Source of the DNA: Acidocella sp.
Lineage (GTDB): Bacteria; Pseudomonadota; Alphaproteobacteria; Acetobacterales; Acetobacteraceae
NCBI RefSeq assembly: GCF_028687955.1
Contig: NZ_JAQTZC010000003.1
Span: 1 to 54,146 of the forward strand
Reading direction: 5' to 3'
Length of the DNA stretch: 54,146 bases
How positions within the stretch are numbered: position 1 is the first letter of the stretch; every line of letters begins with the position of its first letter. Under the pieces are notes generated by a model. The model saw only the letters and a list, made by a program, of their open reading frames with translations. It was not told where the DNA came from and ran no database searches. Of this stretch, positions 32,022-38,753 are shown piece after piece. The position numbers and the translations under genes were made by a program.

Positions 32022-32287
32022 CCCCGCTTCCCTTCACGTTTAATTTCGGCGGCCACGCTCTCCGGCGTGGATACACGCTCCCAAACCGGCCGAGCCTGCG
32101 CATATTGCGGGGCATCGGCACCGGGCAGCACAACATAACCGGGCACTTGTGGCATGGTATCCAACCCGGCGCGGAAATCCTCAAGCCAGCGCAACGCCGG
32201 GCCGGGATACTCATCCTCAGCCGCCGCCACCACCGCCTCGGCGCACCGCGCCACCACGCCGCGCACAAGCTGGCCGATGGTCTTCAT
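32018..32287 (-). CDS. Small early hypothetical protein
   Basis: This 89-aa protein starts at ATG 32285-32287; the frame upstream of this reads through a REP-like hairpin and is discarded. It begins MKTIGQLVRGVVARCAEAVV and contains YPGPALRWLEDFRAGLDTMP. No family recognised. It is the first gene of the leftward early block after the accessory gene at 32404, to which it is divergent. Confidence 0.55.
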   Translation of the reverse strand: MKTIGQLVRGVVARCAEAVVAAAEDEYPGPALRWLEDFRAGLDTMPQVPGYVVLPGADAPQYAQARPVWERVSTPESVAAEIKREGKRG

Positions 32288-32311
32288 GCCGCCACCACCG
32301 GCAACATAGTC

Positions 32312-32331
32312 ACCCCAGCGAAAGCTGGGGT
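32312..32331. repeat. REP-like hairpin ACCCCAGC-GAAA-GCTGGGGT
   Basis: This perfect 8-bp stem with a GAAA loop lies between divergent genes. This sequence type (CCCCAGCGAAAGCTGGGG) is a common short dispersed repeat in several proteobacteria (from memory). Only one copy is in this window. Confidence 0.7.
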
Positions 32332-32403
32332 CTCCCCTTGCCAACCCAACCGCAACGCAGGATTGTTGCGCCGCCGGTAATCAGGCCGGGAAGGAGAAAA
32401 CTC

Positions 32404-33066
32404 ATGAAGGTTATAAAATCGTTTTTTGTTGCCGCCCTGGCCCTTTTGGTTATCGTGTTTGTCGTCAGCGCCATCGGCGGAAACAACCAACCCGCAGCCA
32501 ACCAACCCAACAACCAAACTGAACCGGCGGGGGCAGCTCAAGCCATTCAGCAAACGGCGGCGCCAGCCGTTCCGGTGCCGCCTATGGAAGCTAAAATTAT
32601 AAGCATCGTGAATGACTACGCCGCCAAATACGACGCCGCCCCCAACCAAATGGCTCAAGGTGCTCTTCGCCCTGCACGCGCCCGCGAAATCTGCCACGTC
32701 ATGGCGGCTCTCAATGGCGCCGCAGACCCATTTCAACTGAACAACTGGGTAGGCATAGTGCAAACCCTGAGTTCCAACAATGATGGCAAAGGCGTTTTGG
32801 CGATCGCGATCAGCGGCAATACCATCTTCACCACCTGGAACAACGATTTGTCCGATATCGGCGACAACACCCTCATTCAGCCAGGAACCGCCCTGCTCAC
32901 CAAAGCCTCCGCCCTCAGTGTGGGGCAGCAGGTCTATTTCAGCGGCAGGGTATTTGTAAACAAAAAGGATTGTCTTGAGGAACAAAGCCTTACCATGGAC
33001 GGTGCCATGAAAAATCCAGCCTTTACCTTCAAATTCACTGACGTTCGTCCGGTCTCGGCCAACTAG
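32404..33066 (+). CDS. Membrane-anchored accessory (moron-like) protein
   Basis: This 220-aa protein starts at ATG 32404 behind AAGGAG. Residues 5-25 (KSFFVAALALLVIVFVVSAI) are an uncleaved signal anchor or signal peptide. An Asn/Gln/Pro-rich linker (~28-62) follows, then a soluble domain with REICHVMAALNGAADPFQLN, TTWNNDLSDIGDNTLIQPGT and the C-terminal pattern KDCLEEQSLTMDGAMKNPAF, TFKFTDVRP. It is transcribed against its neighbours in the immunity region. Superinfection exclusion or surface modification is plausible but unproven. Confidence 0.65.
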   Translation: MKVIKSFFVAALALLVIVFVVSAIGGNNQPAANQPNNQTEPAGAAQAIQQTAAPAVPVPPMEAKIISIVNDYAAKYDAAPNQMAQGALRPARAREICHVMAALNGAADPFQLNNWVGIVQTLSSNNDGKGVLAIAISGNTIFTTWNNDLSDIGDNTLIQPGTALLTKASALSVGQQVYFSGRVFVNKKDCLEEQSLTMDGAMKNPAFTFKFTDVRPVSAN

Positions 33067-33167
33067 CCCCACGCCTGCCCGGCCGGGAGTCTTGCCACTC
33101 ACCAGCCGGGCGTAACGCATCCGCATGACGGGGTGAGGAAATCCCGTCACGGTGCGTTCCATGTTAT
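33067..33167. terminator. Convergent-gene hairpins
   Basis: GCCCGGC (33077-33083) pairs with GCCGGGC (33105-33111), and GACGGG (33126-33131) pairs with CCCGTC (33142-33147). Neither is followed by a T run. They sit between convergent genes and may act as barriers or bidirectional terminators. Confidence 0.35.
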
Positions 33168-33380
33168 TCACAAGGCTGATCCCACTATATCGAGACCGGA
33201 GGCGCTCTCCGGTGCCCAGTTCACCCCGAGACGCTTGGCGACGCGCCAGACGGAAATATGGAATGCCGCCGGTATTTCATTTCGCGTGCCCCACATGCTC
33301 ACGGCCTTGGGAGACGCCCCTATTTCCGCGCCTAATGGCCCCGGACCGCCCAATGCTAGAATGAGGTCTCTGATCTCCAT
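33168..33380 (-). CDS. Cro-like repressor
   Basis: This 70-aa protein starts at ATG 33378-33380. The HTH is GPLGAEIGASPKAVSMWGTR then NEIPAAFHISVWRVAKRLGV, the Cro/YdaS-like pattern. It is divergent from the CI-like gene. Its promoter (-35 TTGCAT 33411-33416, -10 TTTAAA 33387-33392, minus strand) carries an operator in the spacer. The predicted transcription start falls on or next to the ATG. Confidence 0.75.
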   Translation of the reverse strand: MEIRDLILALGGPGPLGAEIGASPKAVSMWGTRNEIPAAFHISVWRVAKRLGVNWAPESASGLDIVGSAL

Positions 33381-33386
33381 GCCGGT

Positions 33387-33416
33387 TTTAAACCACATAA
33401 CGTGGATTCCATGCAA
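33387..33416 (-). promoter_or_regulatory. cro (leftward early) promoter with operator O1
   Basis: Minus strand: TTGCAT (33411-33416), 18-nt spacer, TTTAAA (33387-33392). The operator CCACGTTATGTGG (33393-33405) abuts the -10. A GANTC methylation site (33405-33409) overlaps the upstream edge of the operator. Confidence 0.65.
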
Positions 33417-33442
33417 CCATTATGTGGAGAGAGTTTTATAAG
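33417..33442 (+). promoter_or_regulatory. cI maintenance promoter region with partial operator
   Basis: The operator-like CCATTATGTGG (33417-33427) keeps one half-site, TTATGTGG. TATAAG (33437-33442) is a good -10, but no strong -35 is present. A weak, autoregulated promoter for the CI-like gene is the simplest reading. Confidence 0.45.
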
Positions 33443-33464
33443 CATACGGCCCACAATTGGTGGC

Positions 33465-33884
33465 ATGACAAAAGTGAAAAAACCGCAAGACATCATGATG
33501 ATGGCAGGACTCAGACTCAAAGCCGTGCGCCTCACGCTCGGCTTTGACCGGCAGGACACGTTTGCGGCAAAACTTGGGTGCACGCCCACACGTTACAACA
33601 ACTGGGAGACTGGAGAACGCTTCCCGGCGCCGGAGGTCATGGTTCGTATTCTCCAATTGTTCGGGATCGGGCCAGATTTCATCTACGGCGGCTCCATGCG
33701 GGGCATACCTAACGACTATTCGGATATCCTTGAGCAAAAATGCGCCGAACTTGGCGCGGTCATTCACGCGCCAACCGCCGAATGGCCGATGCAAAAACGT
33801 CCTGGGCCCCCTCGGCTGCCAGGCGCAGTGCCCAAGCTGCGTGCAAAACCCCACGGAACCCTGCACGAACCGAGAAAAACTTAG
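33465..33884 (+). CDS. CI-like XRE repressor without peptidase domain
   Basis: This 139-aa protein starts at ATG 33465. The XRE HTH is LRLKAVRLTLGFDRQDTFAA, KLGCTPTRYNNWETGERFPA, PEVMVRILQLFGIGPDFIYG. The C-terminus is a short, basic, Pro-rich tail (KRPGPPRLPGAVPKLRAKPH) and lacks the LexA/CI S24 autocleavage domain. Induction would therefore need another mechanism, such as an antirepressor. It probably binds the CCACATAWCGTGG operators on both sides. Confidence 0.8.
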   Translation: MTKVKKPQDIMMMAGLRLKAVRLTLGFDRQDTFAAKLGCTPTRYNNWETGERFPAPEVMVRILQLFGIGPDFIYGGSMRGIPNDYSDILEQKCAELGAVIHAPTAEWPMQKRPGPPRLPGAVPKLRAKPHGTLHEPRKT

Positions 33885-33901
33885 GGCGTTGACCCACTAA
33901 A

Positions 33902-33951
33902 CCACATATCGTGGATTTTTCTTGACATGAGTTCCACATAACGTGGATAAC
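33902..33951 (+). promoter_or_regulatory. Rightward early promoter with two operators
   Basis: TTGACA (33922-33927), an 18-nt spacer and GATAAC (33946-33951) form a good sigma70 promoter. Operator CCACATAACGTGG (33934-33946) lies in the spacer. A second operator, CCACATATCGTGG (33902-33914), lies just upstream of the -35. The spacing mirrors the cro promoter. It drives the right arm starting at 33978. Confidence 0.75.
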
Positions 33952-33977
33952 GCTTCCATCAACCCGATGGAGGCATC

Positions 33978-34295
33978 ATGCTTACGCAATCTCCCCCCGC
34001 CGCGAACGCCGGTCGCCCGCCTTGCACATTCAGCGAGACGATGGAGCCCACCCGCGTCATGGTGGTCAATTTCCACGGCGAGCCGCTGGGCATGGGCCAG
34101 TGCCTTGCCCGTCACCTGCACATGGGCGCGCTGCACGGCTATCTGGTGGCGCTGGATGATGGCACGCGCCTTTCGGTAACGCCGCACAACATCCGCGACC
34201 CTGAGAACGTGGTGATGCCGCCCATCCAGAGCTGGGCGCTGAACCGCATTGCACGGTCGATCCCCACCGATGACACGCCGCCGAGCGCCGCATGA
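33978..34295 (+). CDS. Right-arm hypothetical protein
   Basis: This 105-aa protein is the first gene behind the rightward promoter, with RBS GGAGG. Residues ~27-75 (RVMVVNFHGEPLGMGQCLAR, HLHMGALHGYLVALDDGTRL) suggest a small beta-barrel, possibly Sm/KOW-like. Not recognised. It is joined to the next gene by an ATG/TGA overlap. Confidence 0.55.
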   Translation: MLTQSPPAANAGRPPCTFSETMEPTRVMVVNFHGEPLGMGQCLARHLHMGALHGYLVALDDGTRLSVTPHNIRDPENVVMPPIQSWALNRIARSIPTDDTPPSAA

Positions 34296-34504
34296 TGCAC
34301 CAGCCGCCCGATAAAACCGGCCGCCTGCTCAAGGCGATCGAGCAGGCGCTGAAAGCCCGCCATGAGCGCGTTGAGGCGGAGCGCAGCGTCACCAATCTGC
34401 GCGTGGCCGAGGGCTTCGCGATGTTTCACCTGGGCCTCGCCTACGCCACTTGCAACGATGAGATGCCGTCCGAGGATCTCCCCGAGCCTGGAGGCGTTGC
34501 CTGA
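34292..34504 (+). CDS. Small helical hypothetical protein
   Basis: This 70-aa protein overlaps both neighbours (ATGA and TGATG). It is largely alpha-helical and basic (DKTGRLLKAIEQALKARHER). No recognised family. The start could be either of two adjacent ATG codons. Confidence 0.5.
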   Translation: MMHQPPDKTGRLLKAIEQALKARHERVEAERSVTNLRVAEGFAMFHLGLAYATCNDEMPSEDLPEPGGVA

Positions 34505-34761
34505 TGATCTTTGAAACGCCCTTCAGCCGCGTCATAGACCTCTCGAACCTGCCGTGGGGCACCGGCCATCTTATCCTCTGCTCGCTGCGCAACCCGCGCT
34601 GTTCGTCCGATCTGGTGCTGGTTCTGGCTGATAGTATCGCCGAGCTGCGCGCCCACCTCACCACCAACCCGGTGTACGCCCAAGCCTGCGCCCGTACCGA
34701 GGCCGCGCTGCGCGACCTCGCCCCGCTTTACGCCGGAGGCACCGATGCAGCCGCGCTATAA
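34504..34761 (+). CDS. Small hypothetical protein
   Basis: This 85-aa protein is coupled to its neighbour by TGATG. It has FSRVIDLSNLPWGTGHLILC, NPRCSSDLVLVLADSIAELR and a helical end. No recognised family or catalytic motif. Confidence 0.5.
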   Translation: MIFETPFSRVIDLSNLPWGTGHLILCSLRNPRCSSDLVLVLADSIAELRAHLTTNPVYAQACARTEAALRDLAPLYAGGTDAAAL

Positions 34762-34867
34762 ATCCGTGGCGCTCCTGGGGTTCGTCTTCGGCCTCGCCTT
34801 CATGGCGGTGGCCAAATACCTCATCGCCGCCGCGATGGTCTACGATGCGCTGGTGATGGCGCTATGA
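34745..34867 (+). CDS. 40-aa membrane peptide
   Basis: This short frame overlaps the preceding gene and continues the coupled chain. It begins MQPRYKSVALLGFVFGLAFM and ends in DALVMAL. The middle is hydrophobic enough for one or two short membrane helices. Its stop overlaps the next ATG (ATGA), which supports translation. Confidence 0.45.
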   Translation: MQPRYKSVALLGFVFGLAFMAVAKYLIAAAMVYDALVMAL

Positions 34868-34947
34868 CCCACAACGACAAAACCGCCGCGGCGGCAGCGC
34901 TCACGGCGCTGGGCATTCTCGCCCTGAGTATCGCTCTCTTCTGGTAA
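34864..34947 (+). CDS. 27-aa membrane peptide
   Basis: The ATGA overlap with the preceding peptide supports it. It begins MTHNDKTAAAAALTALGILA and ends LSIALFW, a single hydrophobic helix. Function unknown. A weak stem CTGGT/ACCAG followed by seven T (34941-34963) downstream may be a terminator. Confidence 0.45.
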   Translation: MTHNDKTAAAAALTALGILALSIALFW

Positions 34948-34972
34948 AACCAGCCGTTTTTTTCAACCGCCG

Positions 34973-34985
34973 CGAACGCCGTTCG
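34973..34985. repeat. Palindrome CGAACGCCGTTCG, copy 3
   Basis: This intergenic copy is extended to 17 bp (34971-34987, CGCGAACGCCGTTCGCG). It lies 17 bp upstream of the gene at 35003, an operator-like position. Confidence 0.55.
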
Positions 34986-35002
34986 CGTGAAAGCGCCACA
35001 TA

Positions 35003-35206
35003 ATGGCAACCATATCATTCGATGTTTCCGATTACCTCTACGAGCTGACAACGCAAGAGCTTCTAACGGAACTTACGCGCCGGACCGGCAGAAGCCTGGT
35101 AGCTTGCGGCTTCACTTATTCAAAAGCCGACCTGATCGCGGCGATCGACGCCGGCGACGGGACACACATCAACATCGTGATCGATAATCTCGACCTCTCG
35201 ACCTGA
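35003..35206 (+). CDS. Small hypothetical protein before parB-like gene
   Basis: This 67-aa protein begins MATISFDVSDYLYELTTQEL and has LTRRTGRSLVACGFTYSKAD and INIVIDNLDLST. The start is weakly supported by an RBS. No family recognised. It may be co-transcribed with the ParB-like gene 12 nt downstream. Confidence 0.55.
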   Translation: MATISFDVSDYLYELTTQELLTELTRRTGRSLVACGFTYSKADLIAAIDAGDGTHINIVIDNLDLST

Positions 35207-35217
35207 AAGCATCAGCC

Positions 35218-36894
35218 ATGGCCCCCAAACCCAAACTAACGCCTGAGCAAATCGCCGCCATCGCCGCGCGCCTGGAGGCGGACCCGTCGCTCACCGCCGC
35301 CGCCGAGGCGCAGGCCGCCGGCGTGCATGAGGCCAGCCTCTCGCGCGCGCTGGCGAAACACCGCGCCACGCTGCCCGGCGCTGCTCCTGGCGCGTCCATC
35401 GTGGAGCTGCACCATGCATCTCTCCATCCCTCGGCCTATAACCCGCGCAAAACCTTTGATGACGACAAAATCGAGGAGCTGGCGGCGAGCATCGCCAAAA
35501 GCGGGTTATTGCAAAACCTTGTGGCGCGGCCTGCCTTTGCGCCAGGGCAATTCGAGATCATCGATGGAGAACGCCGCTGGCGCGCGATCAAACTGCTGAT
35601 TGAGCGCAACGGCCATGCCGATCTCATCCCGGTCAAAATCATCGAGACGGATGCCGCAACACACCAGATGCTCAGCCTGCTGGCCAATCTGCAGCGCGAG
35701 AACGTGCCGCCGCTGGAAGAGGCGGACGGCATCGCCGCCCTCCACGCCATGGACCCGCAGACATGGACCACGGCCGAGATCGCCGCCAGCATCGGCCGCA
35801 GCCAGCGCTATGTGCAGCACCGTCTCGCGATCGCCAACAATCTGGTCGTTCCCGCCAAGGTGCTGCTGCGCCGGGGCTATATCACCATAGAGGCAGCGCG
35901 CCTGCTCGCGGCCGAGCCGCACACAACGCAGCTTACCGCGCTGGCGGATTACGATTGCGCCGAGATCACCGAGGCCACCGAGTTTGACGATGCCGAGACT
36001 GATTACACCATCACCACCGAGGAAATCGCAGGCGCCATCTCCTGGATACACCGCCAGGCCGAGCAAGAGAAAGCCGACGCCGCCAAAGCCGCGACCCCGC
36101 CGCCCGAGGCGCAGATGCGCCTGGATGCCCCCGGCCGCGCCGAGCGCGCCGACGCCGGGGATGCCGGGGATGACGATGCCCCCACCGCCGAACCCGCCGC
36201 CACGGCACCCGCCGAGGATGAACCCGCCGCCGAGCTGTTCACCAGGGCGCATATCTACCACGCCCACCAGCGCAAAACCCAGGCGCTGCAACGCGCCGTG
36301 GCCGAGGCGCACACCCATGCAATGCGCCTGGTTATCATGGCGCTGCTGGGTCCCCAGAGCGTGGTGCTCCTGAGCCGCAAATACGGATGGAGCGATGACA
36401 TGCCCGAGGATGACGAGCAGATCGAGAACATCATCACCAGGCATCTCGCGGGCGTGGAGCCACCCGAATATCTGGGTGAGACCAAGCAAGAGCTGGCTTT
36501 GTGGAAGCACCTCTGCGGGTTGGAGGTGCTGGCGCTCACCGAGCTGTTCGCCGCCGTGGTGGCGCGCCAGGTGCATACGCCATCCGGCCACCAGGCGTTG
36601 CTGGGCGATAACCCCCTGGCCGAGGCCGTGGCCAAAACCCTCGGCGTGGCCGGTGATGAGGCGGACCACGGGCTGACCATCCGTGATGAGCAGGACCTCG
36701 CCGGCCTGCGCAAACCCTTGCTGCTGGCCGTGGCCGAGGCCACCCACACCGCCGGCATAACCTCCAGCACCCGCACGGCGGACGTAACCAGCGGCATCCT
36801 CGGGCGCCTGCTGAACCACGACTACATCCTCCCCACGCTGAAATTCGCCAGCACCAAGGCGATAGAGAGCGCGATTAAGAAGATGGTGGCGTGA
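35218..36894 (+). CDS. Phage ParB-like protein, large
   Basis: This 558-aa protein's residues ~1-50 carry an HTH-like start (TPEQIAAIAARLEADPSLTA). Residues ~60-160 are the ParB N-terminal domain: LHPSAYNPRKTFDDDKIEEL, SIAKSGLLQNLVARP, FEIIDGERRWRAIKLL. Then comes LLANLQRENVPPLEEADGIA and an HTH, TTAEIAASIGRSQRYVQHRL. The C-terminal ~250 residues are Ala/Glu rich and phage-specific. No ParA accompanies it, so a transcriptional or DNA-organising role is more likely than partition. Confidence 0.85.
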   Translation: MAPKPKLTPEQIAAIAARLEADPSLTAAAEAQAAGVHEASLSRALAKHRATLPGAAPGASIVELHHASLHPSAYNPRKTFDDDKIEELAASIAKSGLLQNLVARPAFAPGQFEIIDGERRWRAIKLLIERNGHADLIPVKIIETDAATHQMLSLLANLQRENVPPLEEADGIAALHAMDPQTWTTAEIAASIGRSQRYVQHRLAIANNLVVPAKVLLRRGYITIEAARLLAAEPHTTQLTALADYDCAEITEATEFDDAETDYTITTEEIAGAISWIHRQAEQEKADAAKAATPPPEAQMRLDAPGRAERADAGDAGDDDAPTAEPAATAPAEDEPAAELFTRAHIYHAHQRKTQALQRAVAEAHTHAMRLVIMALLGPQSVVLLSRKYGWSDDMPEDDEQIENIITRHLAGVEPPEYLGETKQELALWKHLCGLEVLALTELFAAVVARQVHTPSGHQALLGDNPLAEAVAKTLGVAGDEADHGLTIRDEQDLAGLRKPLLLAVAEATHTAGITSSTRTADVTSGILGRLLNHDYILPTLKFASTKAIESAIKKMVA

Positions 36895-37436
36895 TGAATA
36901 GCCCGCTCATCAACACAACGCCGGAGCATTGGACGGCTACGGGAATTTTCAGTTTCCGCCGTGGATTATTCGGAGGTGCAGTCCTGTACATTGAAGAGAT
37001 CAAAAGTGAATTTCGGCCTAAGTTTTCCGGCCATACCCCGGCCAACTGGATTTTGGCCCACCGCTGGCGCCGCGCCAAATTGCATGAGGCGCGGTCCATC
37101 CACTCCCGCAAAACCGCTCCATTTTTTCACCACAAAATTCAAGAAATGGTGCCGCGCATGAGCACCCAAATTTTACCAGAGGCGCTATTCTACGCCGCGC
37201 TGATAGACGCAAAAATCTGCCCGCAGACGCTCGAAGAATTACGCAGCGTTGTGCCGGGAAGCTGCATGCGGCGTAAGCTGGATGCAGTATTAGCGGCGCA
37301 CAACCACCTCGTAGCCCAAGCCGTGAAAGCGGCGCGGATTGAGGCGCTGCGGGAGGCTTCTGAAATAGTGGGTATGCCGCTCCCGGAGCGTATTGCAGCG
37401 TTTCAACGCCTAATCGACAAGGAGGAAGCGAAATGA
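36894..37436 (+). CDS. Right-arm hypothetical protein
   Basis: This 180-aa protein starts best at ATG 36894 (TGATG with the ParB-like stop). The N-terminal part (ATGIFSFRRGLFGGAVLYIE, NWILAHRWRRAKLHEARSIH) is basic and may bind nucleic acid. The C-terminal half from MSTQILPEALFY onward is helical and could be a separate unit with its own internal start. No family recognised. Confidence 0.55.
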   Translation: MNSPLINTTPEHWTATGIFSFRRGLFGGAVLYIEEIKSEFRPKFSGHTPANWILAHRWRRAKLHEARSIHSRKTAPFFHHKIQEMVPRMSTQILPEALFYAALIDAKICPQTLEELRSVVPGSCMRRKLDAVLAAHNHLVAQAVKAARIEALREASEIVGMPLPERIAAFQRLIDKEEAK

Positions 37437-37810
37437 TCACCTCCGGTTTCCCCATCGCCCTATCCATCCGCCAGCCCTGGGCATGGCTCATCGTCAATGG
37501 TCACAAAGACCTGGAAAACCGCGACTGGCCCACCAAATTTCGCGGCCGCGTGCTCATCCATACCGGCAAAAAATATGATGATGGATTTACCACTGACGCA
37601 AGAGGCTGGCCATGGGCCTTCATCGATCCGCCGCAACACTTCGATCTGGGCGGCATCATCGGCGAGGCCGAGATCGTGGATTGCATCACCGCCAGCAGTT
37701 CGCCTTGGTTCCAAGGTCCATACGCCTTCGTGCTGCGCAACGCCAAACCGCTGCCTTTTGTGCCCTACAGGGGCAAGCTTGGTTTTTTTGAAGTGGAGAT
37801 GATGTTGTGA
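37433..37810 (+). CDS. ASCH-domain protein
   Basis: This 125-aa protein overlaps its neighbour by ATGA. It is a clear ASCH-fold protein: ALSIRQPWAWLIVNGHKDLE, NRDWPTKFRGRVLIHTGKK, FDLGGIIGEAEIVDCI, PWFQGPYAFVLRNAKPLPFV, GKLGFF. The fold is PUA-like and usually binds RNA or modified bases. It is common in phage right arms; its exact role is unknown. Confidence 0.88.
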   Translation: MITSGFPIALSIRQPWAWLIVNGHKDLENRDWPTKFRGRVLIHTGKKYDDGFTTDARGWPWAFIDPPQHFDLGGIIGEAEIVDCITASSSPWFQGPYAFVLRNAKPLPFVPYRGKLGFFEVEMML

Positions 37811-38073
37811 ACGACGAACAAAAAAAACTTGCGCGCCACGCTTTGGGACTTCGAAACGGGCAAAAAACGTCCTGCCGCAACCATTTTGTGGCAGGTGTCG
37901 GCCATACAGATTGGTCGAATCTCATGGAGATGGTAAAATCCGGCGATGCCATCATGCGAAAAGGGTCGGTATTGTCCGGCGATGATCCAGTCTTTTTTAT
38001 TACCGCTCAAGGTGCAAAAGCCGCGATTTTACCGGGCGAGAAGCTTTGCGCAAAAGACTTTCCCAATGCCTGA
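37807..38073 (+). CDS. Small hypothetical protein
   Basis: This 88-aa protein starts with GTG overlapping the upstream TGA. It contains HALGLRNGQKTSCRNHFVAG, LMEMVKSGDAIMRKGSVLSG and FFITAQGAKAAILPGEKL. It resembles small phage proteins with a 'NHF..G.GH.D...L..LV..G' pattern, from memory. Function unknown. Confidence 0.6.
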   Translation: MNDEQKKLARHALGLRNGQKTSCRNHFVAGVGHTDWSNLMEMVKSGDAIMRKGSVLSGDDPVFFITAQGAKAAILPGEKLCAKDFPNA

Positions 38074-38081
38074 CCGCCCCC
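38063..38081 (+). repeat. 19-bp direct repeat, copy A
   Basis: CCAATGCCTGACCGCCCCC is identical at 38388-38406. Each copy spans the end of one gene and the start of the next, so the two repeats bracket the DUF4326 gene exactly. Confidence 0.8.
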
Positions 38082-38398
38082 GCCGCATTCGCCTTTCCCG
38101 CGCCAAAGGCTGGAAGATGCCAGAGAACACCGTGAAGGTTGACCGCACAACTCCATGGGGCAATCCCTTTGTCGTCGGGGAGTTCAGCGTCGCCGCCGAC
38201 TGCGTGGAACACTATAAAATGATGCTCGCAGGCTATCTCACCATTAGTTGCAGCGCAGAGGTTTATCACGCACAGCGCGCCGTCCGGGATCATGCCGCCA
38301 AACACCTACCCACGCTGCGCGGCAAAAACCTCGCTTGCTGGTGTGCGCTCGGCGCCCCCTGTCATGCCGACGTGCTGCTGGAGATCGCCAATGCCTGA
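38066..38398 (+). CDS. DUF4326-family protein
   Basis: This 110-aa protein starts at ATG 38066, with an 8-nt overlap with the previous gene (ATGCCTGA). The family signature is KGWKMPENTVKVDRTTPWGN, PFVVG and LRGKNLACWCALGAPCHADV. The paired Cys and His near the C-terminus look metal- or nucleotide-related. Biochemical function is not known to me. It is bracketed by identical 19-bp repeats, suggesting it moves as a cassette. Confidence 0.85.
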   Translation: MPDRPRRIRLSRAKGWKMPENTVKVDRTTPWGNPFVVGEFSVAADCVEHYKMMLAGYLTISCSAEVYHAQRAVRDHAAKHLPTLRGKNLACWCALGAPCHADVLLEIANA

Positions 38399-38406
38399 CC
38401 GCCCCC
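38388..38406 (+). repeat. 19-bp direct repeat, copy B
   Basis: Second copy of CCAATGCCTGACCGCCCCC. Recombination between copies A and B would remove the DUF4326 gene and join the flanking genes with the same overlap. Confidence 0.8.
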
Positions 38407-38753
38407 TAACCCTGGAGCAAGCCGCCGCCTATTTCAGCGTCTCTCCGCGCAAATTGCGCGAGCTGGTGCGCCAGCATCACCCAAGGGTGTTGCGTCCTGG
38501 GCGTGATCTGTTGTTCGATGCTCAGGCGATCAACGATCTAACGGAGGCGATGCGATGCCACTCAATTTGCGCAAACGCGGTGAAATCTGGCACGCGCGGG
38601 GCACGGTCCGTGTCGGCACGGACTCAATCCACATCGCCGAATTCAGCACAGGAGCGCGTTCGCGAACTGCTGCGGAAGCCATCGCCGGAGAACGAGAAGC
38701 CCAGATCCGCCGCGAGGGGCTTGAGGGCGATCGAGGGCGGCAAGCGCGCCTGA
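38391..38753 (+). CDS. Excisionase-like HTH protein
   Basis: The first ~57 residues (TLEQAAAYFSVSPRKLRELV, HPRVLRPGRDLLFDAQAIND) are a MerR/excisionase-type winged helix (helix_turn_helix_17). The frame then runs 63 more codons in Ser/Arg-rich sequence overlapping the integrase start at 38555 by ~200 nt. The useful protein may be shorter. It is placed directly before the integrase, as xis genes often are. Confidence 0.65.
   Translation: MPDRPLTLEQAAAYFSVSPRKLRELVRQHHPRVLRPGRDLLFDAQAINDLTEAMRCHSICANAVKSGTRGARSVSARTQSTSPNSAQERVRELLRKPSPENEKPRSAARGLRAIEGGKRA

Noticed and set aside
32288-32344. Upstream extension of the 32018-32287 gene
   Set aside because: It reads through the REP-like hairpin (MARGDPSFRWGDY...), a frame often falsely called across this repeat.
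18530-34985. LexA/SOS box reading of CGAACGSCGTTCG
   Set aside because: Alphaproteobacterial LexA sites are GTTC-N7-GTTC direct repeats; this motif is a short inverted repeat and does not fit.
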